Shown here: in pieces, positions 50,519 to 60,714 of the stretch | How positions within the stretch are numbered: the first letter of the stretch is position 1 | Layout of the letters: each line of letters begins with the position of its first letter | NCBI GenBank assembly: GCA_025618425.1 | Contig: CM046847.1 | Location: forward strand, 7,553,033 to 7,617,032 | Reading direction: 5' to 3' | DNA length: 64,000 nt | From: Heliocidaris tuberculata | Taxonomy: Eukaryota; Echinodermata; Echinoidea; Camarodonta; Echinometridae | Position numbers and translations under genes: made by a program | The notes under the pieces: model-generated | Databases searched by the model: none | The model's input: the letters and a program-made list of their open reading frames with translations, nothing else | Told to the model about the DNA's origin: nothing

Positions 50519-51177
50519 TTAACCCTTTCGAGACAATTGACCACATTTTGTGGTTTGGTTCAATAACTTTTGATTCAGAGCTCTAAAAAATATACCAGAT
50601 GCACAGGTAGAAAGAGCAAAAATTTCTGCACACACTGGGTGATTTCAAGTTCGGTGTTGGTGTTGGTGTTGGTGTTGAGAGCATGAATTGGGCTGCTGAT
50701 TCTAGCCCCAACTCTGAATTTGGGTTTATAAAAATAATACCAATCACATTATTGATAGCTCAACACCTAGTGAAGTCAATTCCAGCACCAGCTTCTTTTC
50801 AGGTTCGGTTTTGAGGCTGGTGCTAGTTTTGCCCCAACACCAACACCAGCTTTCAACACTGAACTTGAATTCACCCACTGTGTCCATTTTTGTTGCATGA
50901 TAATATTGTGTTTAATGCCAGGGATTTTAAAAAGGAGAGTAAACTTCAAAATCCTTAAATTGGCAACATATTGAGGGGTTTAAAATCATTGTTTTTCGTC
51001 AAAATTGGCAATTTTGTCAACTTTTCGACAAAATTACTAACCATGTATATTGTCCTCAAAGACATTACATCTTATTAGAACATGTAGCACTAAAAAGTGA
51101 AATATTATTGTTGCCAATTTGAAGAACAAAATGTGATCAATTTAGCCCTTGAATAATTCCTGTCCTGAAAGGGTTAA
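50519..51177 (+). mobile_element. MITE family C, copy C6, interrupted
   Basis: TTAA-bounded family C copy split by a 240-bp insertion at 50637-50876. Outside the insertion it is co-linear with C3 and C4, from TTAACCCTTTCGAGACAATT to CCTGTCCTGAAAGGGTTAA. Confidence 0.88.
50637..50876. mobile_element. Nested MITE with GGGTGATTTCAAGTTC ends and ACT duplication
   Basis: Inverted ends GGGTGATTTCAAGTTCGGTG and CACTGAACTTGAATTCACCC with GTTGGTGTTGG / CCAACACCAACACC inside. ACT sits on both sides (50634-50636 and 50877-50879). Removing the insert and one ACT restores the CACACTGTGTCC-type sequence that other family C copies carry uninterrupted, so the boundaries are exact. A 3-bp duplication fits Harbinger-type insertion (inference). 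Confidence 0.9.
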
Positions 51178-51230
51178 CTTGCTCATTTCAAAGGTTATTT
51201 TAGATTTATTCATCTTGAGATTGCACTCAC

Positions 51231-51344
51231 TTCAGTGATGCTACTAATGGAGCATAGATTGAGTCACCATCGTAAATATACAGATAATCCCAGCTGCATT
51301 CCGTTCCAAAGTCTTGCAGGATGAAGCGTATGTTTGCCCCAGGC
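51231..51344 (-). CDS. ATRN: Attractin coding exon 3: CUB domain core
   Basis: A 114-bp exon coding residues 113-151. It contains the most diagnostic attractin CUB stretch, TECSWDYLYIYDGDSIYAPL (residues 127-146). The acidic YDGDS loop and the preceding Cys129-Ser-Trp-Asp are the equivalents of the Asp/Tyr positions that bind calcium in many CUB domains; calcium binding here is inferred from the family. The acceptor is CCCTACAG|G and the donor CTGAA|GTGAGT, both phase 2. It lies 533 bases downstream (in the sense direction) of exon 2 and is followed by the longest intron of the window. Confidence 0.9.
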
Positions 51345-51877
51345 CTGTAGGGAAAGAGGAAAAAAGGACAGAGCGAGTCCGATGAAAATTAATATGCTGG
51401 ATGTTACAGTACAAGCAAAATAGGAGTTCAATGTACATCACTACGATGGGAATAGAAGCATACTCTGAATTTGATATTTTTTGCATTGACCTATAGATGG
51501 ATCTTTCATGTAAAGTACTGGAATACCTAAATGATTGAAAATGATAAAAATGTGAGGCGCTTTCTGACAAAATTTTTTTTTTTAGCAGTATTAATACCAC
51601 CAACTTCAAATATCAGTAAGTACAAGTAAACTTAAAAGACTACATGGGTAGAATATGATTATTAAAATGTTTAATGTTTGTGCCATTCCTACAAAATCAC
51701 ATTTCCCCCAACAATCCAAAAATTGAAATGAACTCAGAACCGAGTATCAGTTTGTTGTTTAGAATGTAGAAATTGTTATCAACTGGTATAGTATACAAAA
51801 TTATAATTATTTCATATCTAAATCATTGAAAAAGTAGTGAGCTCCTCTTCAGTCTTCACCCATTTCATTACACTTAC
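51345..51877 (-). other. Attractin intron 2
   Basis: A 533-bp AT-rich intron between CUB exons 2 and 3. No repeat family or gene recognised. Confidence 0.85.
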
Positions 51878-51964
51878 CTGCCTGCATCAATGAGCCAGGT
51901 ACACTTTCTCCTATCTTCATAATCATCTAAAGCTTCAATTATGTAACCTGAACTTTCTTGTAAC
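51878..51964 (-). CDS. ATRN: Attractin coding exon 2: start of CUB domain
   Basis: An 87-bp exon coding residues 84-113, from LQESSGYIIEALDDYED to KCTWLIDAG. The acceptor is TTCTGCAG|G and the donor GCAG|GTAAGT, both phase 2, matching exon 1 and exon 3. The pattern ESSGYI followed by about 14 residues and CTWLI is the first half of a CUB beta-sandwich: a Ser/Gly-rich opening strand, then the second conserved cysteine (Cys105) followed by a Trp. It corresponds to the CUB start of vertebrate attractin. Tandem and dispersed repeats do not overlap it. Identification is firm because the frame, the phases and the domain order all agree. Confidence 0.9.
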
Positions 51965-54900
51965 CTGCAGAACAAATAAAAACAAAAAAAGAGCAAAAAT
52001 GTAGCATTATCTAATATCTTTAGGTATGAAACTATGAAAGTGCTACAAACTTTACTGATTTCGAAAGCACTGGAAATAAAATGATTCTTCTTAAGAGTAT
52101 GGATAATTAAAAACATATTTTGCTTTGATTTGGTAAACATCCCTGTATTAACCAATTTATACATGATTAATGAAATTTAGGCAATATTGCAGTACTGCAG
52201 TAGGAACAAGTGATACAACCATCCAGTTGCTGAATTGGGTGAAAATTTCAAATTGAATTTCACAGGTGTCTGAGGCTGATAGTAAGTAAAGTAGTAAACA
52301 TTAGAAATTCTCACAATTAATTTAACTGTTTGCCTTAACTTTTAAGAAGTCAGCAACACAATCTCCTACACTACAATAAACATAAACTATCAGTATTTAG
52401 TCAATTCTTATTGGTTTTGTTAGTTGTTTTGTTTTTGTTTTTTACATTATCATACTGGAAATGAGCTGTATATTTTTTTCTTTTAATAGGGATTTTAGTT
52501 CCATCCGAATGTCTTGGACAGCAGGACAACAGGACCCATCTCCCCTAAAAACCGACAAACAAATAAGCTCTACAAGTTCCAACTGAAGTGTTGCAACATG
52601 TTTGTTGCTAAATAGGGCAACCATTTTAAATCAAGTTTTGCTGCACTTTCCTATGTTTTATCCAGTGAAAGAAAATTAATTCTGTAAATTTGAACAAGCT
52701 ATCATTATAAAATCATTATCAAAGTATCAGGACTCGTTTCATACTGTGCATGTGCATGTAAATGTATATAAGCCTACACAAGGAGCACAAGGAACCATCA
52801 GTATGTGGGGCTACATGTATGTCAATTTTGGGGCAGTCGACCTCCTAGTTAAAGTGATAAAAACACATGAACAATCTCAAAAATTCAGGAAAAGTACTTC
52901 TTTTTCTTGTTTCTTAGCTCTCTATCATCTTGATCAAGTGAAATTTTCAGGCCTTTTTTTTTTTGCTGGCGATTTTACTCCCTTGAAACTCACACATGAG
53001 TTTGAGAAAATCAGTTCTCACTTCCCTATTGTTATACATGTGAGTCAGCCTAGCGGTAAGCTCTCATGTCTGCTTTAAAGGGCAATCCAACCTTGGTAAT
53101 AAGATGGTTTGTGTGAAAGCAGAAAAACAAGAAAAACTGAAAGGTGAAAGTTTGAAAGAAATTGCACAAGGAATAAGAAAGTTATGGATGTTTGAAAAAT
53201 GAGATCACTACAACTATGCGAATCTCAAATTGGTAATTTGGCAAGTCGATTGTGACATACTTATGGACAACTCTCCTGTTTGTTGTATACAAAAATATCA
53301 TTAATTTGCGGTTTTCTACGATGGAACTTTGCCCTTGGGGCAGTACTCAAAATATATTGAAGTTGGCATATTTTTATAGGTCCTCATGAAAGAAAATGAT
53401 CCTACTGAATAATTAATACATTTTGAAAAAAATTACATTTTAGTAATTTTGTGTGTTGGAGCAAATGGGGTAGTTGTCCGCAACTACATCACAGTGACAT
53501 TACCTACAATGTATTCATCCAATTTGAAATTCCCATATGTATAGTGATTACAACTTTCAAAAATTCATAACTTTCTCATTGCTTTTCCGATTTCGCTCAA
53601 ACTTTCACCAATCTGCTTCTCTGATTTGTCCTCTTTCTTTCAAGGCAACTTGCTATTATTGTTGGATTTCCCTTTAATACAATGACTCAGGGTTCGATCA
53701 TGGATGGTGATCTCTAAGACTGGTCCCCAGATATAATCATAATAAACCCAACTACACACAAACACATTCACACATTCTAAATTTCAGATATATATGTACA
53801 CTCACTACACTGTATAGTCATACCTGCAGTTGCCAACATGTACATGTATACCAGTAAAAGTATGCCTAATGAATTTTATCATCTTGAACTAAGCATCAAT
53901 TACAAGTATCACATTATTTCAAGGCCCGATTTACAATTGTTGAAATACTCCAAGTACCTCCTATTCTTTTATGTAAACCTCCATCATACTCATTTACCTG
54001 TAAATGACTAAAAATAATTACAGAGTAATGAATAATACAAACTGTATAGATACCTATTGCTAATAAATGCAGTCAAAATGTGAGGATTTTACAAGAACAT
54101 ACACTGCATGGATTTGACTAATCACTAATTCATGTAACAATATCACAACCAGAGAGATGTTGGAGACTTACATTTATGAAAATGCATAAATTACATTCAT
54201 CTCATTTTAGACAAAATCATAGTTACAAATTATAAAGAATTCTGATTACACAATTATACAGATCTATACATTTCTTCAAAATTCTAATAACAATGACCTC
54301 TAATCATGTTCCTACAAAAAATATAGTGTGATCCACTTATACATGTACAAGCTTATCTGAAGATAACCTTGTACTCCAGACTAGCTTTTATGGGTGAATA
54401 GGCTTCAATAGCTTTTGTGTGTATCAGCAGGCCTTTTTCCAGGGTAGATCATTCATAGTAATACAGGAGAGGAAAATAATTATTTAAAATTTCACTTTCA
54501 ATTCTGAATCCCCTAATTTGTGGTACAGTAAGAGTTGAAGAGTCCATGAATCAGGTAATTAGCAAATTTAAGAAAATTAAATCTTGCTTGATTTTGTTGT
54601 CTTTTTGACTGCTGCAACAGTGAATGTTGGACAAAGTCCCACATAGGCAAGGGCCCATGAGTAATCATGTACTCATATCTAAAGGAATATTTATAGTTGT
54701 GTATGTTTTCGTGTAGATCCAACTTGGATCTAGTTTGGCTTTGAATAGATCTAGACTTAGGCCTACTCTTGTTAATAATCATCTCACCACTGACACTGTT
54801 GTGTCTAAAATAGACCCCATCTACAAACCAAATGTAATTCAGTCAACATTTTGTATTTTGTATGACTAAAAGCCACTTTCTTTGTTTTATTTGTTAGAGT

Positions 54901-55142
54901 CCAGGTCTACCCAATTAACAAACTGACACTGCACTGACAGGCAAAATTTGCAAGATATTGTCTTAATTAGTTTACTCATTCATGACCATAATGATAATGT
55001 CCCAGATGACATTAGTTACTATTTAATTGATTCAATTATCATGTTTCAACATAAAAGTTGCTCGCAATGACTTCATTTGTGGCTGCCAAATCCATTTCAC
55101 CTCACTGCCAATTCTGTGCTGTCAACAAACTGCTGAAATTAC
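51965..55142 (-). other. Attractin intron 1
   Basis: A 3.2-kb intron with foldback element D2 (53075-53677). The remainder (51965-53070 and 53680-55140) is AT-rich and shows no exon that I can support. Confidence 0.85.
53075..53677. mobile_element. Foldback element D2
   Basis: TTAA-bounded, about 603 bp, with long imperfect inverted arms from AAAGGGCAATCCAACCTTGG to GTTGGATTTCCCTTT. Inner inverted blocks include GGTGAAAGTTTGAAAGAAAT against CGCTCAAACTTTCACC. The same family lies in opposite orientation at 63356-63947. Confidence 0.85.
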
Positions 55143-55393
55143 CTAGTCCTTCCTTGACAATGATCGCACGTATCGCCCGACCACCCGGGAGCACAAACGC
55201 AGGATCCCCTCTCACAGACGCCGTCTGCTCCGCAGTCTCCATCCGTCATGCATCCCCGTATATGTTGCGGTAGTAACGTTAGCACTGTACATAATACCAT
55301 CACACAAATAGATAAACGTGGGAGACGCGGTGAAACAACCAGCCTGAATTTGCTCTTCGCATAAAGAAAACTGAATACTTCTATGTCCGTCAT
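55143..55393 (-). CDS. ATRN: Attractin coding exon 1: N-terminal hydrophobic segment and first EGF module
   Basis: First coding exon, codons 1-83 plus two bases of codon 84. A basic stretch (residues about 12-28, YAKSKFRLVVSPRLPRL) precedes a hydrophobic core (about 28-42, LSICVMVLCTVLTLL), read as a signal peptide with a long n-region or a signal anchor. A six-cysteine EGF-like module follows (Cys48, 54, 60, 65, 67, 76), then the CDHC motif that leads into CUB. The start chosen is the ATG at 55391-55393 (context AGAAG-ATG-A, purine at -3). Another in-frame ATG lies 14 codons upstream (55433-55435) and a TAA two codons before that. The donor reads ACTAG|GTAATT, phase 2. The exon is clearly richer in CpG than the flanking introns, as expected near a 5' end. 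Confidence 0.85.
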
Positions 55394-55900
55394 CTTCTCT
55401 GTGGTTCTGCAAAATATTCCTATCTTGATCGGCATATATTATTCCATGTTTTTTCAAGAAATACCACGATTTATTTAGTCTGATCCTTGGATTCACAAAG
55501 TGAGCTTCCCTCCAGTCCGCAGCTTCAGAGTTCAATGTTTATATTGTGCAGTATACGTACGTACATGCACTATATCGGAGCAATTAAAGCACCAGTGGAG
55601 CTCTTTTTACAAGACTGCTTACTTCGACATTAGCCGTAGTACCTCTCCTACACACGGGCTTCTGTATAATATAGGGAATGGCAAAGTCAGTAAATTGACC
55701 GACCTGTCCATTGTCCTCATTTTCAGTCAAAGCAGATCATGGTTTTCTTCTTCGTGAATGAGAAAAATTGAAAACAAAAAATGTTCCAAAGTCCTGAAAT
55801 AGATGAAATCATAGGTTTCCAGCATAGACACATAACATCGGCAAAAATCTGAACGCCTTTTCAAAAAAAACAAAAAAAAAACAACAAAAAAAAATAGATC

Positions 55901-55902
<2 letters not shown>

Positions 55903-55959
<57 letters not shown>

Positions 55960-55960
55960 A
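55903..55960. repeat. AT microsatellite
   Basis: About 28 AT units with a single G interruption, roughly 510-570 bases upstream of the attractin ATG. Confidence 0.95.
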
Positions 55961-56435
55961 TCACTGGAAACATGAATATCAAATAAATTTTGTCGATGTC
56001 TCATACCCCTAAAAGGCATACTGTACAAACTTAGGAATAGGAAATAAATAATAATCAGAGTATATGTAAAAATCGTATAGGATTTTCAGAAAAACTTTTA
56101 AAGCTTTTATTTTCAGGAAAAAAAGTGCTATTATTTTTTTTTTCGGGGGGCGATTATGGACAATTTCAAACAATAATCTTCACTAATTATTTATTCGTTT
56201 CTTAAATAATCATAACGATTAATTAAAACATAAAATGAATCAAAATACAAACATAATGTTTTTAAGGGTTATAACTTATAATTATGATCAATATAAAGAA
56301 CAAATTATAATGCAATATACTATACCCGGTAAGTGGAAGTATTATACATATACTAGGCTTGGTGAGGTTCTGAGAGACAAATGAGCCTAGATCGAATCAT
56401 CTCGAATCCTGCATGGGTGGAAATCCCGGGTGACG

Positions 56436-56540
56436 GGGGGGGGGGGGGGGGGCGGGGGATGGTCCTCCCCGCCCCCCCCCCCCCCATGCATGATTCGGAG
56501 CTGAGGGGCCTGGACATAATATCACCCCCCCCCCCCCCAC
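56436..56540. repeat. Cluster of poly-G and poly-C runs
   Basis: A poly-G run near 56436-56457, then poly-C runs near 56471-56485 and 56524-56538, forming an imperfect inverted G/C pair. Frames here give only Gly or Pro runs. Confidence 0.85.
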
Positions 56541-56965
56541 CCCGCACTTTTTTGTTTGTTTTTTTTTGTTTTGCTTTTTTTATTATGCAAGAATAAATAT
56601 CTCAAAACCGGACAGAATTCAAACCGAATAAAAAGACACCCAAAAATCTGATTCCTTTTTTTTTGGGGGGGGGGGTCGGGAGGATGTCAGAGAATTTGGA
56701 GGACTATAGTATGCCCCGATGTTTTAAGAGCAATTTCCGCCCATGTACTGAACTACGTTAACAGGTTTACTTATTCATTTATTCATTTATTCGTTTTATT
56801 TCAACAGGATGGCTCTCTCAGTAGTACAACTGTTATTCTGAGAGACCACAAATCAAGGGAAATTGAACAAACTTGAAAAAATTCCATAGCAACGTACATA
56901 TTAAAATAAAGAATCAGTAAAGTTTTAGTAAAGAAAGAGGGACGGAGGGGTAAATAAATGCAGAA

Positions 56966-57001
56966 AGAGTGAGTGAGTGAGTGAGCGAGTGAGCGAGTTA
57001 G
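56966..57001. repeat. GTGA tetranucleotide repeat
   Basis: About eight GTGA/GCGA units. Confidence 0.85.
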
Positions 57002-57216
57002 AGGCTACCGGGGGAAGGGTGCATACAGCAAGGGAATGAAAAGATATAGGCCTATACATAGCGACGCGACAAGTCGAGGAAGGCCAAAGCAACTCTCGAA
57101 CGAAGAAGAGTCAGGGAGACGCCAATATGGGTGGTGGCTGCCAGGGCAACAAGAAGATCTAGGCCTATAATAAGAAAGTTGTTCACCATTGTGAAATGTG
57201 ATTCCAGAGGTAGTCC

Positions 57217-57495
57217 AGGGCGGATCCAGGAATTTGTATAAGGGGGGGGGGGGGGGGACACACATTAATGCAGGATTGTCAACTTTGGGAAACTGCTTGG
57301 AGGGAAGTCCGTATTTTGGGGGTCTCCCCAGCCCTCCAAAATGGGGTCTAGTTTCCCTCCATAATTCTCTGACGAGCAAAAAAAAAAAGTTTTCCATTCA
57401 AAAAAAGGGGGGGGGGGCACAATGCAGTTTTCTTTCAAAAGGGGGCCACGGGCCTGAATTGCCCCCCCCCCCCAAAAAAAAAAAACCGCCACTGG
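57217..57495. mobile_element. Short element with CCAGGGCGG / CCGCCACTGG ends
   Basis: Inverted ends CCAGGGCGGATCCAGG and CCGCCACTGG enclose poly-G, poly-C and poly-A runs. A similar end, CCAGTGGCGGATTTACATAG, begins another copy at 58313. Open frames across it are Gly/Pro-rich artefacts. Confidence 0.6.
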
Positions 57496-58312
57496 TACAT
57501 CCATGCACGGTTGCAACTCCATTCCCTCTTCGAGCCCATCCTAGGGTACGGCAGGTGTATCCTCTGTGTAAGAGATACATGTATTATAGGCAATGCAGAT
57601 ATAATTATCTGCAGATATAATTAGGGGCACTACTAGAATGGGATGCATTTGGACTAAATATGCCCGAGCTATAGAAATAAAATTTTATTTTTGATAAATC
57701 CTTTGTCGAGACAGCCGATGAAAATCATCAAATTTGCAAACAAAATAATTTTTAATGCCTATACCGACAGTTTCGAAATCTAAAATTGATGGGGGCATGA
57801 ACCTACTCCCCCATTCCCCCTCCCGTCCGAGTCGACGTGAGTGGAGTAGCGTGGGTCCAGCCATGGAGGGGCACCAGCATCCAGTGGTCTGGGGGACAGC
57901 GGTCTTACTCTGTGAATAAAATGAGAACTTGCATGCAATTAAGGGAGGAGTTCTATCGTGATTATTATTGTGTCATCCTTTTCCTCTTCTCCCCTAACTT
58001 TTCTCTCCACTTTTGTTTCTTTATTTCTTCTTATTTCAGCCATTCGGCGGGGCATGTGCCCCTTCCCCGCACACCCTTCACGCCACTGCTTAATTGCCCT
58101 GATGGTAACGCGGTGCTTGACAGTTAGAGTGCATTTCTATTACTACTACCGCGAACTCTATGATGTATACGTGCGTTTCGGAAAAGGTCAACTATCTTTT
58201 CCAAAAATATCTGTGAAGTACGAATTGACACAGTTAGTTATGCACGCTGCAACATTATTTTCATTCGGGATAGATAAATATTGGCTGTCAGAATTTTTAG
58301 AACATATTAAGG

Positions 58313-58480
58313 CCAGTGGCGGATTTACATAGGGGGAAATGCGGCTCATGCCCCCCCCCCCTCGAAACTCAATTGGCATACCTTATTTTAACTACACAAT
58401 GAAAAAAAAATGCCTCTTAGTTGTCTACTTTTCCGTCACATGTACCCCCTCTTTTACAAAGTCCTAGATTCGCCCCTGCA
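58313..58480. mobile_element. Short element with CCAGTGGCGGAT ends
   Basis: Starts CCAGTGGCGGATTTACATAG and ends TCCTAGATTCGCCCCTGC (inverted GCAGGGGCGAAT). It contains a C run at about 58351-58362. Same end type as 57217-57495. Confidence 0.6.
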
Positions 58481-58729
58481 TTATATGGCAATTCCTATTT
58501 CCCTTTCATTACACTACTTTTTTATATTTAAGAAACTGTTTTAACTTTCTGTCACACATAAGTTCACACATCAGAAGCAAACAATTATTAAAACAAAACA
58601 TAAATGAGGGAGACCTTGCCAGTTCTAGATTTTTTTTTTTTAAATTCTAGTTATAGATCTAGTAACTGAATATTCATTCTGATAAAGTTTTTTTTTTCAA
58701 ATATGATGTATCTCGTATCTATATCTTTT

Positions 58730-59040
58730 ATACAAGCAGAACGGTATTTTAATGATATAATAATATTGTTTATTTAAATATATGTATATAGTACAGCTAT
58801 AGTAGGCTACTTTACAATTACTGCACTTTATACTATCATTTACCCCGGCTTTAGCCCAGCTGCAATGATAAGGCACCAAAGCATTCAAGGAATTTCTTCC
58901 TACCGATTTCTTCCTACCCATTAGTGGAAAATCGCAAATGTAGATTAATGCCACAGGACATATAGTGCCGTAGCGGGACTCGAACCGCAAACCATATCAT
59001 GATGCACAGTCCGGTGACGTATCCACTAGACCACGACACC
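58730..59040 (-). mobile_element. tRNA-derived SINE
   Basis: The head (58965-59039) is tRNA-like: GTGTCGT pairs with ACGGCAC as an acceptor stem (one T-G pair), GGTCTAGTGGATAC resembles box A and GGTTCGAGTCC is box B, with a matching T arm (GCGG/CCGC). The tRNA-unrelated body follows, with GTGCCTTATCATTGCAGCTG and GGGCTAAAGCCGGGGTAA, then an AT-rich end. The anticodon arm does not fold properly, so this is a SINE, not a functional tRNA gene. Confidence 0.75.
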
Positions 59041-59576
59041 TTTACTGATATCATGTTCACTACTACAATTTTTCATTATATAGGCCTATTACAGATGGTA
59101 GGCCTCCTTGCTAACTAGACTTTTTGCAAAGACATTTCATTTAACCTTTTATTTCACTTTCTTTCTTTCTTTTTACCTTTTCTTTTCTTTTTCTTTGTTT
59201 CGAAATCTATCTCCAGGTACATAATTATACCTTTGGGTCGGATTTTGAATCTTACCATGTTTTTGACGCACAATACCCGTTCTCATTGTTGAAACTATAC
59301 AATGCAGTGCATAAATCATGTAGGCCTATGCACCAGAGTGGATATGGGAGGGTCTACCCACCATCCTGGGAAAATAGTTCACTGGTGGATCATGTTCTTT
59401 CTTCCTGATTTTTTATTTGCCAATTTTAGTTCTAAAATATTTTTCTTTAAACTATGCTTTTTTTGACAGGAAATTATGACTTTCAGACGTCTTGTCTTTA
59501 ATAGTTTCTTGAACCGCCCCTTCCCCTCACTTGGGGGCGCCTGGGTCTGCTATAGCGGCCTATTAGGAAACCTTCG

Positions 59577-59592
59577 GGGGGGGGGGGGGGGA
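59577..59592. repeat. Poly-G run
   Basis: One of several G runs in this zone, with further G, T and C runs at about 59790-60007 (for example GTT repeats at 59893-59912). Confidence 0.85.
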
Positions 59593-60247
59593 GAGGATTA
59601 ACAGGTAGTTTCTGCATTCTTTTTTTTTTTAAGTGCTTGAATTTCTGTGAAAGGCCATGGTAAACAAAACAAAACAAAACAAAAAGAATCTTTTCATCAG
59701 CAACATTTCTATGTTTTATTAATTTTATAACAATTAAGTAAAGTAAAGCTAATTGATAAGAATATCATTCACTACCGTAGCTGAGGAGGGAGGGGGGGGG
59801 GCAGACTGCCCCCCTGACAACTTTTTCCCCCAAAATTGTTGACCCCCTCTTTGTCGAACTGATAGCTTTTCTTTGTGTTTGTTTGTTTGTTTGTTGTTGT
59901 TGTTGTTGTTGTTTTTTTTTTGGGGGGGGGGTTGTTTGCTTGTCAGAGAATTATGGAGGAAAACTGAACCCCATAAAATCTGAGCAGCCCCCCCCCCCCT
60001 CCCCCCGAGTGACTTTTGGATGGCTGGCTGGCAAAAAAAAAAAGAGAAGATTTTGTAAATAGCTGCATATTTAAAGGGGTATGCCTAGATCCGGTAATAA
60101 TAAAAACATATGAAAATACTTTAGAAATAATATTATGATATATCTGACATGTTCAGAAGTGTAATCATCGATCTACCAATGATCTATGATCTGACCAAAC
60201 TCTGATTAGGTCGAGCGCCATCATCAGCCAGAACACGCACATGCCAG

Positions 60248-60270
60248 TTTTACCAAGATGGCAGCCCCCA
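60248..60270 (+). promoter_or_regulatory. TISU-like translation start element
   Basis: CCAAGATGGCAGCC around the ATG at 60258 differs by one base from the TISU consensus SAASATGGCGGC. That element acts both as a YY1-type promoter site and as an initiator for very short 5' UTRs, and is enriched in mitochondrial-function genes (family knowledge). If it works here, transcription should start 5-30 bases upstream. Confidence 0.45.
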
Positions 60271-60331
60271 TGTGGAGAAATAGTGGATCCCGAATTCAGG
60301 GAAATGTAATACAATATTTACGTTTCTCAAG
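60258..60331 (+). CDS. Candidate gene 2, exon 1: presequence-like N-terminus
   Basis: From ATG the frame reads MAAPMWRNSGSRIQGNVI then QYLRFS, ending at an excellent donor TCAAG|GTAAGT (phase 2). The peptide is rich in Arg, Ser and Ala and lacks acidic residues, as expected of a mitochondrial targeting helix. The TISU-like start supports a real gene. I do not recognise the protein; there is a faint, unreliable resemblance to N-termini of mitochondrial dehydrogenase subunits. It points away from attractin, whose start is 4.9 kb to the left. Confidence 0.5.
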
Positions 60332-60416
60332 GTAAGTTCTTTGTAAAAAGTGATTTGAATTTGTTACTGTAAAATTCTCACCATTTGCATCCGCTGTTTT
60401 TCCCTTTTTACTGTAG

Positions 60417-60546
60417 CATTGGGGTAGTCTACGGGCGACAGCTAGGCTGCGCTGCAGCCCGCGGAATCGTGCATGGAGTGAGTGCCAGTGCAGTGGTACG
60501 GAGGCATAACTCCGCCGGGCTTCGGCGGCGGCCCACCCACCCTGGA
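60417..60546 (+). CDS. Candidate gene 2, exon 2: basic N-terminal region
   Basis: The acceptor TTTTTACTGTAG|C follows a good pyrimidine tract and is in phase 2 with exon 1. The join gives SIGVVYGRQLGCAAARGIVH, then VVRRHNSAGLRRRPTHPG, with no acidic residues in 44 codons. This continues the presequence character and offers an Arg-rich cleavage region. The donor chosen is CCTGGA|GTAAGC (phase 0); an alternative is CATGGA|GTGAGT at about 60478. The local GC and CpG content is much higher than its surroundings. No downstream exon is recognised before the window ends, so the product remains unknown. Confidence 0.45.
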
Positions 60547-60575
60547 GTAAGCATTGCCATGGCAGTGTCAGTGGC

Positions 60576-60615
60576 CATGCGAGCTGCCACCTGCCCATGC
60601 GAGCTGCCACCTGCC
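60576..60615 (+). repeat. Perfect 20-bp tandem duplication
   Basis: CATGCGAGCTGCCACCTGCC occurs twice head to tail with no mismatch, 30 bases after the candidate exon 2 donor. Confidence 0.95.
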
Positions 60616-60714
60616 CAGACCGAAAATTCTGTCTCTCGTTCGTTAGCTCTTCACTTAGAGACAGAAACGGTCGTATCACTCTGCTGTGCAAACAGACTAG
60701 ACCTACGCGCCGAC

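Larger units (their letters stand above)
24382..51230 (-). other. Attractin intron 3 (26.8 kb)
   Basis: Very long intron dividing the CUB domain. It holds a hAT-like MITE (24548-25081), family C copies (28939, 29595, 32817, 50519), MITE family I (29447, 30009), repeat F copies, a TTTG-flanked repeat (33880-34110), a SAM-exon-bearing element (35890-37042), a G-rich minisatellite (38150-38525), an element at 43079-43599, element L (44733-45364), a tandem duplication (47170-47600) and a foldback element (49894-50480). Stretches 25090-28480, 30910-32810, 39010-39700, 39780-43070, 45370-47150 and 48660-49890 are mainly AT-rich with no gene that I can support. Confidence 0.8.
55394..60257. other. 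Region upstream of attractin start (5' UTR/promoter and intergenic)
   Basis: Runs from the attractin ATG to the next candidate gene. A possible splice acceptor for a 5' UTR exon (TTTTGCAG|AACC, exon from 55406) lies 13 bases before the ATG, with a weak pyrimidine tract; otherwise the promoter lies nearby. I see no convincing TATA box. The region contains an AT microsatellite, several poly-G/poly-C runs, GGCGGAT elements and a SINE. No protein-coding exon recognised. Confidence 0.6.

Noticed and set aside
58965..59039. A functional tRNA gene on the minus strand
   Set aside because: The acceptor and T arms pair and box B is good, but the anticodon arm does not form and a SINE body follows.
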